Source: Candidatus Saccharimonadota bacterium (lineage in GTDB: Bacteria > Patescibacteriota > Saccharimonadia > Saccharimonadales > Saccharimonadaceae). Taken from it: a DNA stretch of 64,000 nt. The stretch is from assembly GCA_017514665.1 (NCBI GenBank), contig JAFWIX010000001.1, forward strand, positions 62,001 to 126,000, given 5' to 3'. The notes below the pieces were generated by a model that saw only the letters and a program-made list of their open reading frames with translations, was not told where the DNA came from and made no database searches. Shown piece after piece: positions 56,557 through 64,000 of the stretch. The stretch's first letter is position 1, and each line of letters begins with the position of its first letter. Position numbers and translations under genes: made by a program.

Positions 56557-58417
56557 AAAACAACCTCAGCCTACTGCCGCCCAAATTGCCGCTAGTGCCG
56601 AAGCTCAAGAAGAAGCTGAAATCCAGCGCGCCTTCGAGCAGGGCATTACCACTCTTCGCGACATGATTTCTCCTTCCTCTATTGAAATTCATTCTAGTTA
56701 TTTCCGTCTCGGTACTAAATATGGTCGCACTATTTACGTTTACGGTTATCCACGCGAACTTTTTACTGGTTGGCTTTCTTCTATTATTAATATTGATGAA
56801 GTCCTTGATCTCTCTATGTATATTTATCCAGTTGATACTGGTGTAGTTATGAAAAATCTCCGCAAAAAAGTTACTCAACTTGAAGCTTCTTATAGTATTA
56901 ACTCTGAAAAAGGTAGAGTACGTGATCCTGAACTCGAAGCTGCTATTACTGACGCCGAGGAACTCCGTGATCAACTCCAAGTCGGTGCTGAAAAATTCTT
57001 CCGTTTTGGTCTTTATATTACCCTTTGGGCTAGTTCATTAGAAGAGCTTGAATTTGTTCAACATAAAATTGAAACTATTTTTGGCCAACAAATGGTCTTC
57101 TCTAAAGTTGCTAGTTCACAACAAGAACAGGGAATGAATAGTACTATGCCTCAATGTACCGACCAGCTTCAGATTCGCCGTAATATGAATACTGGTGCTA
57201 TTTCTACTAGCTTTCCTTTCACTTCTGCTGATCTTACTCAAGAAAAAGGTATCCTTTATGGTATTAATATGCACAATAATGGTTTAGTAATCTTTGATCG
57301 TTTCACTCTCGAAAATGCTAATATGGTGGTCTTTGCTAAATCTGGTGCTGGTAAATCGTTCGCCGTTAAACTTGAAGCTATTCGCTCTATGATGATTGGT
57401 TCTGAAATTATTATTATCGATCCCGAAAACGAATATCAAAAACTCTGTGATGCCGTCGGTGGTTCCTATATTCGTCTCTCGCTCAACTCGGACGTTCGTA
57501 TTAATCCTTTTGATCTACCTAAAGTAATTGATTCTGAAGATGCTAACGACGCCTTGCGTGCTAATCTAGTTACTTTACATGGCCTCTTCCGTTTAATGAT
57601 GGGTGGTGCCGCCACTTCTGGCGCTGGTGTGGTAATTCCTGCACTTTCTGCCAACGAAGAAGCCGATCTTGATCAAGCTCTTATCGATACTTACGCTCGT
57701 GCCGGTATCACTTCTGATCCTCTCACTCATCAATCACCACCTCCTACCATCAAAGAACTTTATGATACTTTAGCTCATATGGAAGGCTCTGGTCCAGAAC
57801 TCGCTCAACGTCTCCGTAAATATACCACTGGTACTTTTGCTGGCATCTTTTCCCAACAATCTAACGTTGATATTAATAATCAAATGGTTGTTTTTAATAT
57901 ACGCGATCTCGAAGACGAACTCCGTCCAGTTGCTATGTATATAATCCTTAGCCATATTTGGAATGTTGTCCGCGCCGAGCAAAAGAAACGCCTTCTAATT
58001 GTAGATGAGGCATGGCAATTAATGCAATTTGAAGATTCTGCCAACTTCCTTTTCTCGCTCGCTAAACGCGCCCGTAAATATTATCTTGGTCTTACTACTA
58101 TCACTCAGGATGTTGAAGATTTCATGTCTACTAAAATGGGCCGCGCTATCGTGAATAACTCTTCTATGCAGTTACTTCTCAAGCAGTCTTCCTCGGCGGT
58201 TGATGTCCTTTCTGATGTATTTAAACTCACCGATGAAGAGCGCAAACGTCTCAATAACTTCCCAGTCGGTCAAGGCCTCTTCTTTGCTGGTAGTAATCAT
58301 GTTCATATTCAAGTTATTGCTTCTGAAACTGAAGAATCTCTCATCACTACTAATCCAGCAGCTGCTACTAATGAAACCAATAATCGACCACAAACTCCAC
58401 TTAATTCAAATTCTTAG
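56549..58417 (+). CDS. VirB4-like T4SS ATPase
   Basis: 622 residues. A further VirB4 N-terminal part (about 30-230) is followed by the P-loop domain: Walker A AKSGAGKSFAVKL (about 265-277), IIIDPENEYQKLCDAVGG, Walker B RLLIVDEAWQLM, and the sensor-like TITQDVEDFMSTKMGRAIVNNS. Energises substrate transfer or pilus assembly at the inner membrane. Its 3' end overlaps recF (opposite strand) by 17 bases. Confidence 0.93.
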   Translation: MAKKQPQPTAAQIAASAEAQEEAEIQRAFEQGITTLRDMISPSSIEIHSSYFRLGTKYGRTIYVYGYPRELFTGWLSSIINIDEVLDLSMYIYPVDTGVVMKNLRKKVTQLEASYSINSEKGRVRDPELEAAITDAEELRDQLQVGAEKFFRFGLYITLWASSLEELEFVQHKIETIFGQQMVFSKVASSQQEQGMNSTMPQCTDQLQIRRNMNTGAISTSFPFTSADLTQEKGILYGINMHNNGLVIFDRFTLENANMVVFAKSGAGKSFAVKLEAIRSMMIGSEIIIIDPENEYQKLCDAVGGSYIRLSLNSDVRINPFDLPKVIDSEDANDALRANLVTLHGLFRLMMGGAATSGAGVVIPALSANEEADLDQALIDTYARAGITSDPLTHQSPPPTIKELYDTLAHMEGSGPELAQRLRKYTTGTFAGIFSQQSNVDINNQMVVFNIRDLEDELRPVAMYIILSHIWNVVRAEQKKRLLIVDEAWQLMQFEDSANFLFSLAKRARKYYLGLTTITQDVEDFMSTKMGRAIVNNSSMQLLLKQSSSAVDVLSDVFKLTDEERKRLNNFPVGQGLFFAGSNHVHIQVIASETEESLITTNPAAATNETNNRPQTPLNSNS

Positions 58418-59414
58418 TTACACTTGTTAATATTACTTGATGATTTTGAAAATTTTTCACTAAATATTTTTGACGTTTTTTATCTAATTCCGAAAATACA
58501 TCATCAAGTAATACTAATGGTTTCTTACCAGTATTTTCTTGTAATTTCTTTGCTTCAATAAATTTTAATGCCAATATTACCGAGCGATTTTCACCTCTAC
58601 TCGCCGAACCATCCGCATCCCTACCATTAAACATAAATTTATAATTATCTTTATGTATACCAAAACTAGTGTGTTGTAATATCTTATCGCGTTCAAAATC
58701 CGCTTCTAATCGTCTTAAATATTGAGATTCGTCTATTAAAATCTCATCTATTTCACCAAAATTTAAATATTCTATCCATACCTTATCTTTATTTTCTGCT
58801 ATCGAATGATAATAATCAGTTAATTCATTATTTATCTCATTTATCAAACCTCGTCGTTTCTCTACAATTTCGCAACCTAGTTTAGCTAGTAAAACATTCC
58901 ATGAAAATAATATATCCTTTGTTGTAAAATCACTTTTTAAGGCCTCATTTCGCTGTTTCAGCGCTTTTTTATACTTATTAAGATTAGATGTATATTTTTC
59001 ATCAAAACCGCTCATAAAACGGTCAAAATACTCCCGTTTTTTAGTTGGACTCGCACTAATTAAATTTAAATCACTCGGTTCAAATAATATCACCGGGTAT
59101 CGATTTTTCCTTGGTAATCTAGCAAATTTCTTATCTTCCACTAAAAATTGTTTTTTGGCACCATTATATACTACTATTACTCGCTCACCGTTATTATATT
59201 CTATCTCTATCCGATAAAACTCTTCACCTCTTTTCAAAATTTCCGCATCTATTGCCCGAAAACTTTTGCCTCTAGTGGCTTCATAAATTGCTTCCAATAC
59301 TGAAGTTTTACCAGAACCATTTTCACCTAAAATTTGCGATGTCATCTCGGTACATTCTAATTTATACTCTGAATGACAACGAAAATTTACTAGTTTTACA
59401 TTCTTAATTATCAT
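58401..59414 (-). CDS. recF: DNA repair and replication protein RecF
   Basis: 337 residues, SMC-like ATPase. Walker A LGENGSGKTSVLEAIYEA (about 29-46), signature SRGENRSVILALKFIEAKK and Walker B KPLVLLDDVFSELDKKRQ are present. Loads RecA at gaps with RecO/RecR. Its start overlaps dnaN by 4 bases (ATGA), giving the classic dnaA-dnaN-recF order. Confidence 0.96.
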   Translation of the reverse strand: MIIKNVKLVNFRCHSEYKLECTEMTSQILGENGSGKTSVLEAIYEATRGKSFRAIDAEILKRGEEFYRIEIEYNNGERVIVVYNGAKKQFLVEDKKFARLPRKNRYPVILFEPSDLNLISASPTKKREYFDRFMSGFDEKYTSNLNKYKKALKQRNEALKSDFTTKDILFSWNVLLAKLGCEIVEKRRGLINEINNELTDYYHSIAENKDKVWIEYLNFGEIDEILIDESQYLRRLEADFERDKILQHTSFGIHKDNYKFMFNGRDADGSASRGENRSVILALKFIEAKKLQENTGKKPLVLLDDVFSELDKKRQKYLVKNFQNHQVILTSVTKNLN

Positions 59415-60520
59415 TTCATATTTAATGGCATAATTATATGCGTATAGTCACCCTTATCTGAAGCATTTTTTACCACCACTGGATCTAATTTATTTGAAAA
59501 ACTCAGTTTTACTTTTTTATCTTTTAAAATATTTAATACATCAAGTAAATACTTTGAATTTAACACTACTTTTACATCCATATCTATCTTAGTTTCAATC
59601 TCTGAAGTATTCTCGCCATATTCATTTACTACTGAAGCTATCGAAAAAAGTTGTTTTTCTTTATTAGTTTCTAAAATTACTGAACCACCCACTTCTCTTG
59701 CAAATAATGCTGCTAATTTTGTTACTCTTATTAATTCTTCACATTCTAATTCTACTGTTATATCTGATTTCTTTGGTATTAATTGACGGTAATCAGGGAA
59801 TGATCCATCAATTAATTTTGAAGTTATCTCAATTTCGTCCAATCTAAATCTCACCTGAGACTCATCAAATAAAATCTCAATCTCTTCAGTTTCATCATTT
59901 ATAGAACGTAAGACCTCCTGCAGCGATCCAGCTGGCACAATTGCTTCTACTTCACTTTTTATTTTACTAATAAATTTACGTTCTGCTAATCTATAACCAT
60001 CTGTTGCTGCTAAATATAAATCTCCGTCATTTGTATTAAAATATACACCAGTTAAGGCTGGTCTAGTTAAATCATTCGAACTCGCAAAAACTATACCCTC
60101 TAGTCCTTCTTTAAAATCATCTATATTCATCTTAAAGGTTACCGCTTTTTTCTCATCAATCTCTGGTAATTCTGGATAATCATCTGCTGACGTACCATTA
60201 ATAATTGAAGTATACTTACCTGATTTAATATTTACTTTATCGCCGTCAGTTTTAATTTCTACCATTTCACCCTTAGGCAAATTACTTACAAAATCCGCTA
60301 ATAATCTTGCAGGAATCGTTACTTCGCCATCTTCTGATTTACTAGCTGGTACAAAATCCACTATCGCTACATCTAAATTAGTTGCAGTTAATGAAACTTT
60401 CTTTTTTTCAACTTTTATTAATATATTATTTAAAATTGGAAGTGTCGATCTACCAGCTGCTACTCGACTTACAATATTTAAAGCTTTATTAATTTTATCT
60501 TGTGTGACTTCGATTTTCAT
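59411..60520 (-). CDS. dnaN: DNA polymerase III beta subunit (sliding clamp)
   Basis: 369 residues from ATG 60518-60520, chosen over the GTG two codons upstream because GGAGG is 5 bases away. Three repeated clamp domains are visible (MKIEVTQDKINKALNIVSRVA; TFKMNIDDFKEGLEGIVFASS; TVELECEELIRVTKLAALFAREVG). Encircles DNA and tethers the polymerase. Follows dnaA with a 270-base gap rich in DnaA-box-like 9-mers. Confidence 0.97.
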   Translation of the reverse strand: MKIEVTQDKINKALNIVSRVAAGRSTLPILNNILIKVEKKKVSLTATNLDVAIVDFVPASKSEDGEVTIPARLLADFVSNLPKGEMVEIKTDGDKVNIKSGKYTSIINGTSADDYPELPEIDEKKAVTFKMNIDDFKEGLEGIVFASSNDLTRPALTGVYFNTNDGDLYLAATDGYRLAERKFISKIKSEVEAIVPAGSLQEVLRSINDETEEIEILFDESQVRFRLDEIEITSKLIDGSFPDYRQLIPKKSDITVELECEELIRVTKLAALFAREVGGSVILETNKEKQLFSIASVVNEYGENTSEIETKIDMDVKVVLNSKYLLDVLNILKDKKVKLSFSNKLDPVVVKNASDKGDYTHIIMPLNMK

Positions 60521-60526
60521 ACACAC

Positions 60527-60790
60527 CTCCTAACTTTATTATAATCCCTTTTTAATAAATAATTCATTATAGTAATAATAAACCCTGTGGAAATTGTGTA
60601 TAACTTACTAAAATAACAGAGGTATTTTTCTTGTGTAAAACCTAGTGTAAAACCATTATTAAGGTGTGTAAAATCACTATTTTTTTCACAATTTAAAATT
60701 ATTTTTATAAAATTCCACATTTTTTTATAACTTTTTTCGCAATTTTCGCACAGACTTACACACAGATTTCTCCACATTTTATCCACAAAT
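60527..60790. other. dnaA-dnaN intergenic region, origin-like DnaA-box cluster
   Basis: 264 bases of very AT-rich DNA. DnaA-box-like 9-mers: TTATCCACA (60779-60787, perfect consensus), TGTGTATAA (60595-60603, complement TTATACACA), TGTGTAAAA (60632-60640 and 60665-60673) and AGTGTAAAA (60644-60652). T-runs near 60680-60740 could be an unwinding element. No convincing gene. Confidence 0.7.
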
Positions 60791-62143
60791 TTATTCATAA
60801 AGCCCCTCCCGAATTCCTGCAATTTGTTCTCTGAGACTAAAATTTAATTTTAGATCATTTTTAATTTTTTTAATTCCATGCATTACCGTAGTATGATCTT
60901 TTACTCCCACCTCGCGTGCAATTTTTGGTGTACTCATCTCTAATTCTTCCGACAATAGATACATTGCTACTTGTCTAGCATTCTTAATATGCGACACACG
61001 GCTCTTACTACACATCTCTTTTACTGTTAAATCGTAATATTTAGCAGTTTTTTCGATAATCTTTTTTGGTGATAAAGCCTGCATATGTGGTGCTTTAATT
61101 GTATTTATATAACCGTCATTAATCACCTCGAGCGGTGTAATATTCTTTAAATCCGCAATTGCTAATAAATGATTTAATTCACTCTCAAGATCACGAATAT
61201 TAGTCCTAACATTATCCGCTAAATATTCTATTGCTTCATCTTCTATATCTACCCCCATAAATTCTGCCTTTGATTTCAGAATTGCACACTTATCCTCAAA
61301 ACTCGGCATCTGTAAATCAATCGCATTACCCCAAGTTAATCTCGAAGCTAATCTTTCGTCTACGGTTTTAATTTGACTCGGTAAACGGTCGCTAGTTACG
61401 ATAATCTGTTTATTTAATTGATATAAGTCATTAAAAATATGAAAAAATTCTTCCTGACTTCTATCTTTACCCACAATAAATTGAAAATCATCTACAATTA
61501 ATACATCTAATTTACGGAACTTTTTCGTAAATTCTTCACTAGTTTTATTTTGAATAGAGTTAATAAAATCTGAATAAAAGTGACTAATTGGTATATATAA
61601 TACTTTAAAATTTGGATTACGCTCTAGAATCGCATTACCAATCGCCTGTACCAGATGAGTTTTGCCAAGACCTGGTCCACTATATAAGAAAAATGGATTA
61701 GCTTTTACACCAGGGTTTTCTACTACGCTCTTTGCTACGCTCACTGCTAAATCATTATTTGAGCCAATCACAAAATTATCTAGAGTGTAACGTGGATTGA
61801 GTCCGGTTTGAAAAGTAGTCGGTTTTTTTAATAAACTAACCTTTTTCTTTTTTATAGTTGGTAACTCACCAGTTACTTCACGCGACTTAGGTTTAGTTTT
61901 TGCTTTAGTATGAACGATATATTTTACTTCTTTAAAATCCACCCCATTGTTTTTAAGGGCGGTTTTTACATGATCATTATATTTTACTTCTAACTGTTTT
62001 ACTTTTAAAACATTTGGTACACCCACAATCACCACACCATCATCGACTGAGATTAGGGTTACTCCGGTAAACCAAGTTGAAAAAGCTGCGTGCGGAATCT
62101 TTTGCTCTACCTCGGCAAGCACATTCTTCCACACATCAAACAT
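60791..62143 (-). CDS. dnaA: Chromosomal replication initiator DnaA
   Basis: 450 residues. Domain I (WKNVLAEVEQKIPHAAFSTWFTGV), AAA+ domain with Walker A GPGLGKTHLVQAIGNAI and VLIVDDFQFIVGKDRSQEEFFHIFN, and domain IV with KNARQVAMYLLSEELEMSTPKIAREVGVKDHTTVMHG (DnaA signature) are complete. Binds DnaA boxes on both sides of its own gene and opens the origin. Confidence 0.98.
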   Translation of the reverse strand: MFDVWKNVLAEVEQKIPHAAFSTWFTGVTLISVDDGVVIVGVPNVLKVKQLEVKYNDHVKTALKNNGVDFKEVKYIVHTKAKTKPKSREVTGELPTIKKKKVSLLKKPTTFQTGLNPRYTLDNFVIGSNNDLAVSVAKSVVENPGVKANPFFLYSGPGLGKTHLVQAIGNAILERNPNFKVLYIPISHFYSDFINSIQNKTSEEFTKKFRKLDVLIVDDFQFIVGKDRSQEEFFHIFNDLYQLNKQIIVTSDRLPSQIKTVDERLASRLTWGNAIDLQMPSFEDKCAILKSKAEFMGVDIEDEAIEYLADNVRTNIRDLESELNHLLAIADLKNITPLEVINDGYINTIKAPHMQALSPKKIIEKTAKYYDLTVKEMCSKSRVSHIKNARQVAMYLLSEELEMSTPKIAREVGVKDHTTVMHGIKKIKNDLKLNFSLREQIAGIREGLYE

Positions 62144-62391
62144 TTAACCTCCTGACTTCACAACTTTAACTTTAAAACTAATTCTATTATAACAGATTTT
62201 CTTAGTTTTCCACAGATTTTACCATCGAATTTTTATTTTATAATAGTTAACACTCTAAATAGGGGTTATTTTTTCCACAAACACCATTAGTAATCAGGAT
62301 TTTATGTGGAAAACTTCTTGAAAATAGTGGAAATCTACGCTATACTATAAACAATATTTGTCAATTTAAAAAATTTATATAGGAATTATTT
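62144..62391. other. dnaA-rpmH intergenic region, probable replication origin
   Basis: 248 AT-rich bases between divergent dnaA and rpmH. The 9-mer TTTTCCACA occurs at 62206-62214 and 62271-62279 and inverted at 62305-62313; each differs from the DnaA box TTATCCACA at one base. AT-rich tracts (ATTTTTATTTTATAATAG, TTTAAAAAATTTATATAGG) flank them. Gene direction switches here, as expected at an origin. Also carries the promoters of dnaA and rpmH. Confidence 0.75.
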
Positions 62392-62529
62392 ATGCCAAAA
62401 CGTACTTATCAACCACACACTCGTCAGCGTAAACGCGAACATGGTTTCATGAAACGCAATAGTTCTACTGCTGGTAAAAAAGTCCTCAAACGTCGCCGCA
62501 TTAAGGGTCGCGCTCGCCTTAGCGCCTAA
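62392..62529 (+). CDS. rpmH: 50S ribosomal protein bL34
   Basis: 45 residues: [19 protein letters not shown] opening and [24 protein letters not shown] ending, diagnostic of L34. AGGAATT precedes the ATG. First gene of the rpmH-rnpA-yidC-jag cluster reading away from the origin. Confidence 0.98.
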   Translation: MPKRTYQPHTRQRKREHGFMKRNSSTAGKKVLKRRRIKGRARLSA

Positions 62530-62538
62530 AAGGGAATT

Positions 62539-62871
62539 ATGATCGCCAAAAAATACCGTTTCCATTCTCGTGGAGGTATTAAGTATACCTACAAAAACGG
62601 TACGACTATTCGTGGTACACAAATTTCCCTAGTTTTTGCTACTAATTCCCGTAACCACCAGAGATTTGGTGTAGTCGTCTCTAAAAAAATTTTAAAAAGT
62701 GCTGTCGATCGCAACCGAATTCGTCGCCGTGTTTATGAGGCGATTCGGCTAGAATTACCTAATTTTTCAAAAAATCTAGACTGTTTATTTATTATTAATA
62801 ATAAAAACGTCCTAAATTTACCATTTTCTAAACTCCAAGGTCTGATTACTGAGCTTTTGAGTAAAACCTAG
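62539..62871 (+). CDS. rnpA: Ribonuclease P protein component
   Basis: 110 residues. The RNR signature KSAVDRNRIRRRVYEAIR (about 54-71) and FGVVVSKKI are characteristic. Assists the RNase P RNA in 5' maturation of tRNAs. Starts 9 bases after rpmH. Confidence 0.95.
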   Translation: MIAKKYRFHSRGGIKYTYKNGTTIRGTQISLVFATNSRNHQRFGVVVSKKILKSAVDRNRIRRRVYEAIRLELPNFSKNLDCLFIINNKNVLNLPFSKLQGLITELLSKT

Positions 62872-62894
62872 TTTCGTGATATAATATACAAAGT

Positions 62895-63893
62895 ATGTTT
62901 GAATTTATTGATATGATTATAGTTCGCCCAATCGCGAACATCCTCTTCGTCATCTATAATTTTGTTGGCGATTTTGGTTTAGCAATCATTCTTTTTACTC
63001 TCATCGTTCGTCTCTGTATGTGGCCACTCATGAAGCGTCAATTTCATCAAACCAAGCTCATGCGTAGCTTACAACCAGAACTTGCTAAAATTAAGAAAAA
63101 TTGTAAAGGGAATCGTCAAATGGAGTCTATTCAGACTATGGATCTCTATAAACGCCACAACGTCAAACCATTTCGCTCTATCTTAACTCTTTTGATTCAG
63201 CTTCCTATCTTTATCGCTATTTATACTGCCATCCGTGTTATGGTGATGCCTACTCCTACTGATAATTTAGAGATTCGTGCCTATTCTTTTGCGCAGACTT
63301 CTAATACAGCTGACGTCATTAATAAACAACAAGCTTATCTTGCTGATACCGTCAATGGTACTTATGATTTTCATCCCCAATTGTTTGGCTTAGTTGATTT
63401 AGATGTTCGTGCTACTGATATTTTATCAGATAGAGTCTCTGTTAGTGCATTTATTATTCTGATTTTTGCGCTTTCAGCAGCTGGGGTACAGACGCTTGTT
63501 ATGCGTCAACAAATGCCATCAAGCAAAGACAAAAAGAAGAAAACTATTCGCCAGATGATGAAAGAAGCCGCTGAAGGTAAAGAACCAGATCAATCCGAAC
63601 TTAATTCGGTTATGACTGGACAAATGACCAAAATTATGCCTATCATGATGCTATTTATTATGATTCCTTTACCGGGTGCCCTAGTGTTTTACTTCCTCTT
63701 AATTAACATTATCAATGCTTTTCAACAAAAGTTTATCTTCAAAAAAGACGAGACCGAACTCGAGGCTATCGCCGGAGAAAAAACTGCGACTAAAGTCAAA
63801 AATATCAAAGAGGCTGAAGTCATCGAAAACAAAAAAACAGGCACAAAAATCACCCGTATTTCTGCTAAAGATAATAAGAAAAGGAGAAAATAA
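62895..63893 (+). CDS. yidC: Membrane protein insertase YidC/Oxa1
   Basis: 332 residues, the short form without the large proteobacterial periplasmic domain. About five helices: VIYNFVGDFGLAIILFTLIVRLCMWPLM, SILTLLIQLPIFIAIYTAI, VSAFIILIFALSAAGVQTL, MMLFIMIPLPGALVFYFLLINIINAF. A cytoplasmic loop (KRQFHQTKLMRSLQPELAKIKK) and a lysine-rich C-terminal tail interact with ribosomes. TATAAT lies 9 bases before the ATG. Confidence 0.96.
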   Translation: MFEFIDMIIVRPIANILFVIYNFVGDFGLAIILFTLIVRLCMWPLMKRQFHQTKLMRSLQPELAKIKKNCKGNRQMESIQTMDLYKRHNVKPFRSILTLLIQLPIFIAIYTAIRVMVMPTPTDNLEIRAYSFAQTSNTADVINKQQAYLADTVNGTYDFHPQLFGLVDLDVRATDILSDRVSVSAFIILIFALSAAGVQTLVMRQQMPSSKDKKKKTIRQMMKEAAEGKEPDQSELNSVMTGQMTKIMPIMMLFIMIPLPGALVFYFLLINIINAFQQKFIFKKDETELEAIAGEKTATKVKNIKEAEVIENKKTGTKITRISAKDNKKRRK

Positions 63894-63895
63894 TT

Positions 63896-64000
63896 ATGGA
63901 TAAAGACGAATCAATTCGTTTTGCAACTAAATTTCTCGAAGATTTACTTTCATTCTTCGGCATTAATGTTGCAGTATATTCAACCATAGATGATGAAGTT
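63896..64000 (+). CDS. jag: Jag/KhpB RNA-binding protein, 5' part (cut by window edge)
   Basis: 35 N-terminal residues, MDKDESIRFATKFLEDLLSFFGINVAVY and following, matching the start of Jag (SpoIIIJ-associated) proteins (A-x-x-FLxxLLxxxG). The KH and R3H domains would lie beyond the window. Position right after yidC supports the call; GGAG is 8 bases before the ATG. Confidence 0.8.
   Translation, partial: MDKDESIRFATKFLEDLLSFFGINVAVYSTIDDEV

Noticed and set aside
60517-60822. 101-codon minus-strand frame between dnaA and dnaN
   Set aside because: Runs through DnaA-box-like repeats and the ends of both genes; low complexity, no start signal.

Overview
The window looks like a chromosomal segment of a Candidatus Saccharibacteria (TM7, Patescibacteria/CPR) genome, read with the standard bacterial code (TGA ends real genes such as pilM). 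The grounds are family content: a DUF5674 protein, a split VirB4 with a PrgI protein and several T4SS-type pilins, FISUMP and InlB-repeat surface proteins, a MurE without its N-terminal domain, and very compact gene packing. The taxon is inferred from content, not from an alignment.

Layout. 1-4.4 kb: type IV pilus operon on the minus strand (pilM, pilN, a pilO-like gene, a small gene, pilB cut by the window edge). 4.4-19.7 kb: mostly minus-strand housekeeping genes (tlyA, efp, rpsR-ssb-rpsF with a likely S6:S18 leader, ftsK, lepA, tilS, recX, a NUDIX gene, recA, orn, argS, aspS). 19.8-26.2 kb: an 1811-residue secreted protein that ends in a tyrosine-phosphatase-like domain, then an unusual voltage-gated-type channel. 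26-35 kb: small genes, tsaD, a FemABX transferase, a structured non-coding RNA, valS and a HIT protein. 35-42.6 kb: two FISUMP surface proteins, tRNAs, a degenerate MurE-like protein and a MurE-like ligase. 43-49.6 kb: CIRCE-groES-groEL, hsp20, a VanY-like peptidase, comF and a first T4SS-type pilin. 49.6-58.4 kb: five tandem pilin-like genes divergent from a VirB6-PrgI-TraC/VirB4 operon. 58.4-64 kb: the replication-origin region (recF, dnaN, dnaA / rpmH, rnpA, yidC, jag) with DnaA-box clusters on both sides of dnaA.

How the parts fit. The window combines two trans-envelope machines (type IV pilus and a reduced T4SS), large exported proteins that share one N-terminal module, and wall enzymes (MurE-like, FemABX, VanY-like). 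This fits an epibiont that attaches to a host cell. ComF, RecA, SSB and the pilus together are compatible with DNA uptake.

The most notable signals are: (1) two palindromic segments inserted in frame inside the conserved genes tlyA and lepA; (2) a rigid TATAAT-N6-start-codon arrangement upstream of 17 genes, implying leaderless mRNAs; (3) the giant phosphatase-bearing surface protein and a shared, unnamed N-terminal module in three surface proteins; (4) a tRNA-Arg with anticodon GCG instead of the usual bacterial ACG; (5) a structured small RNA with a UCCUC loop; (6) a channel lacking the TVGYG filter; (7) a MurE-like pseudoenzyme.
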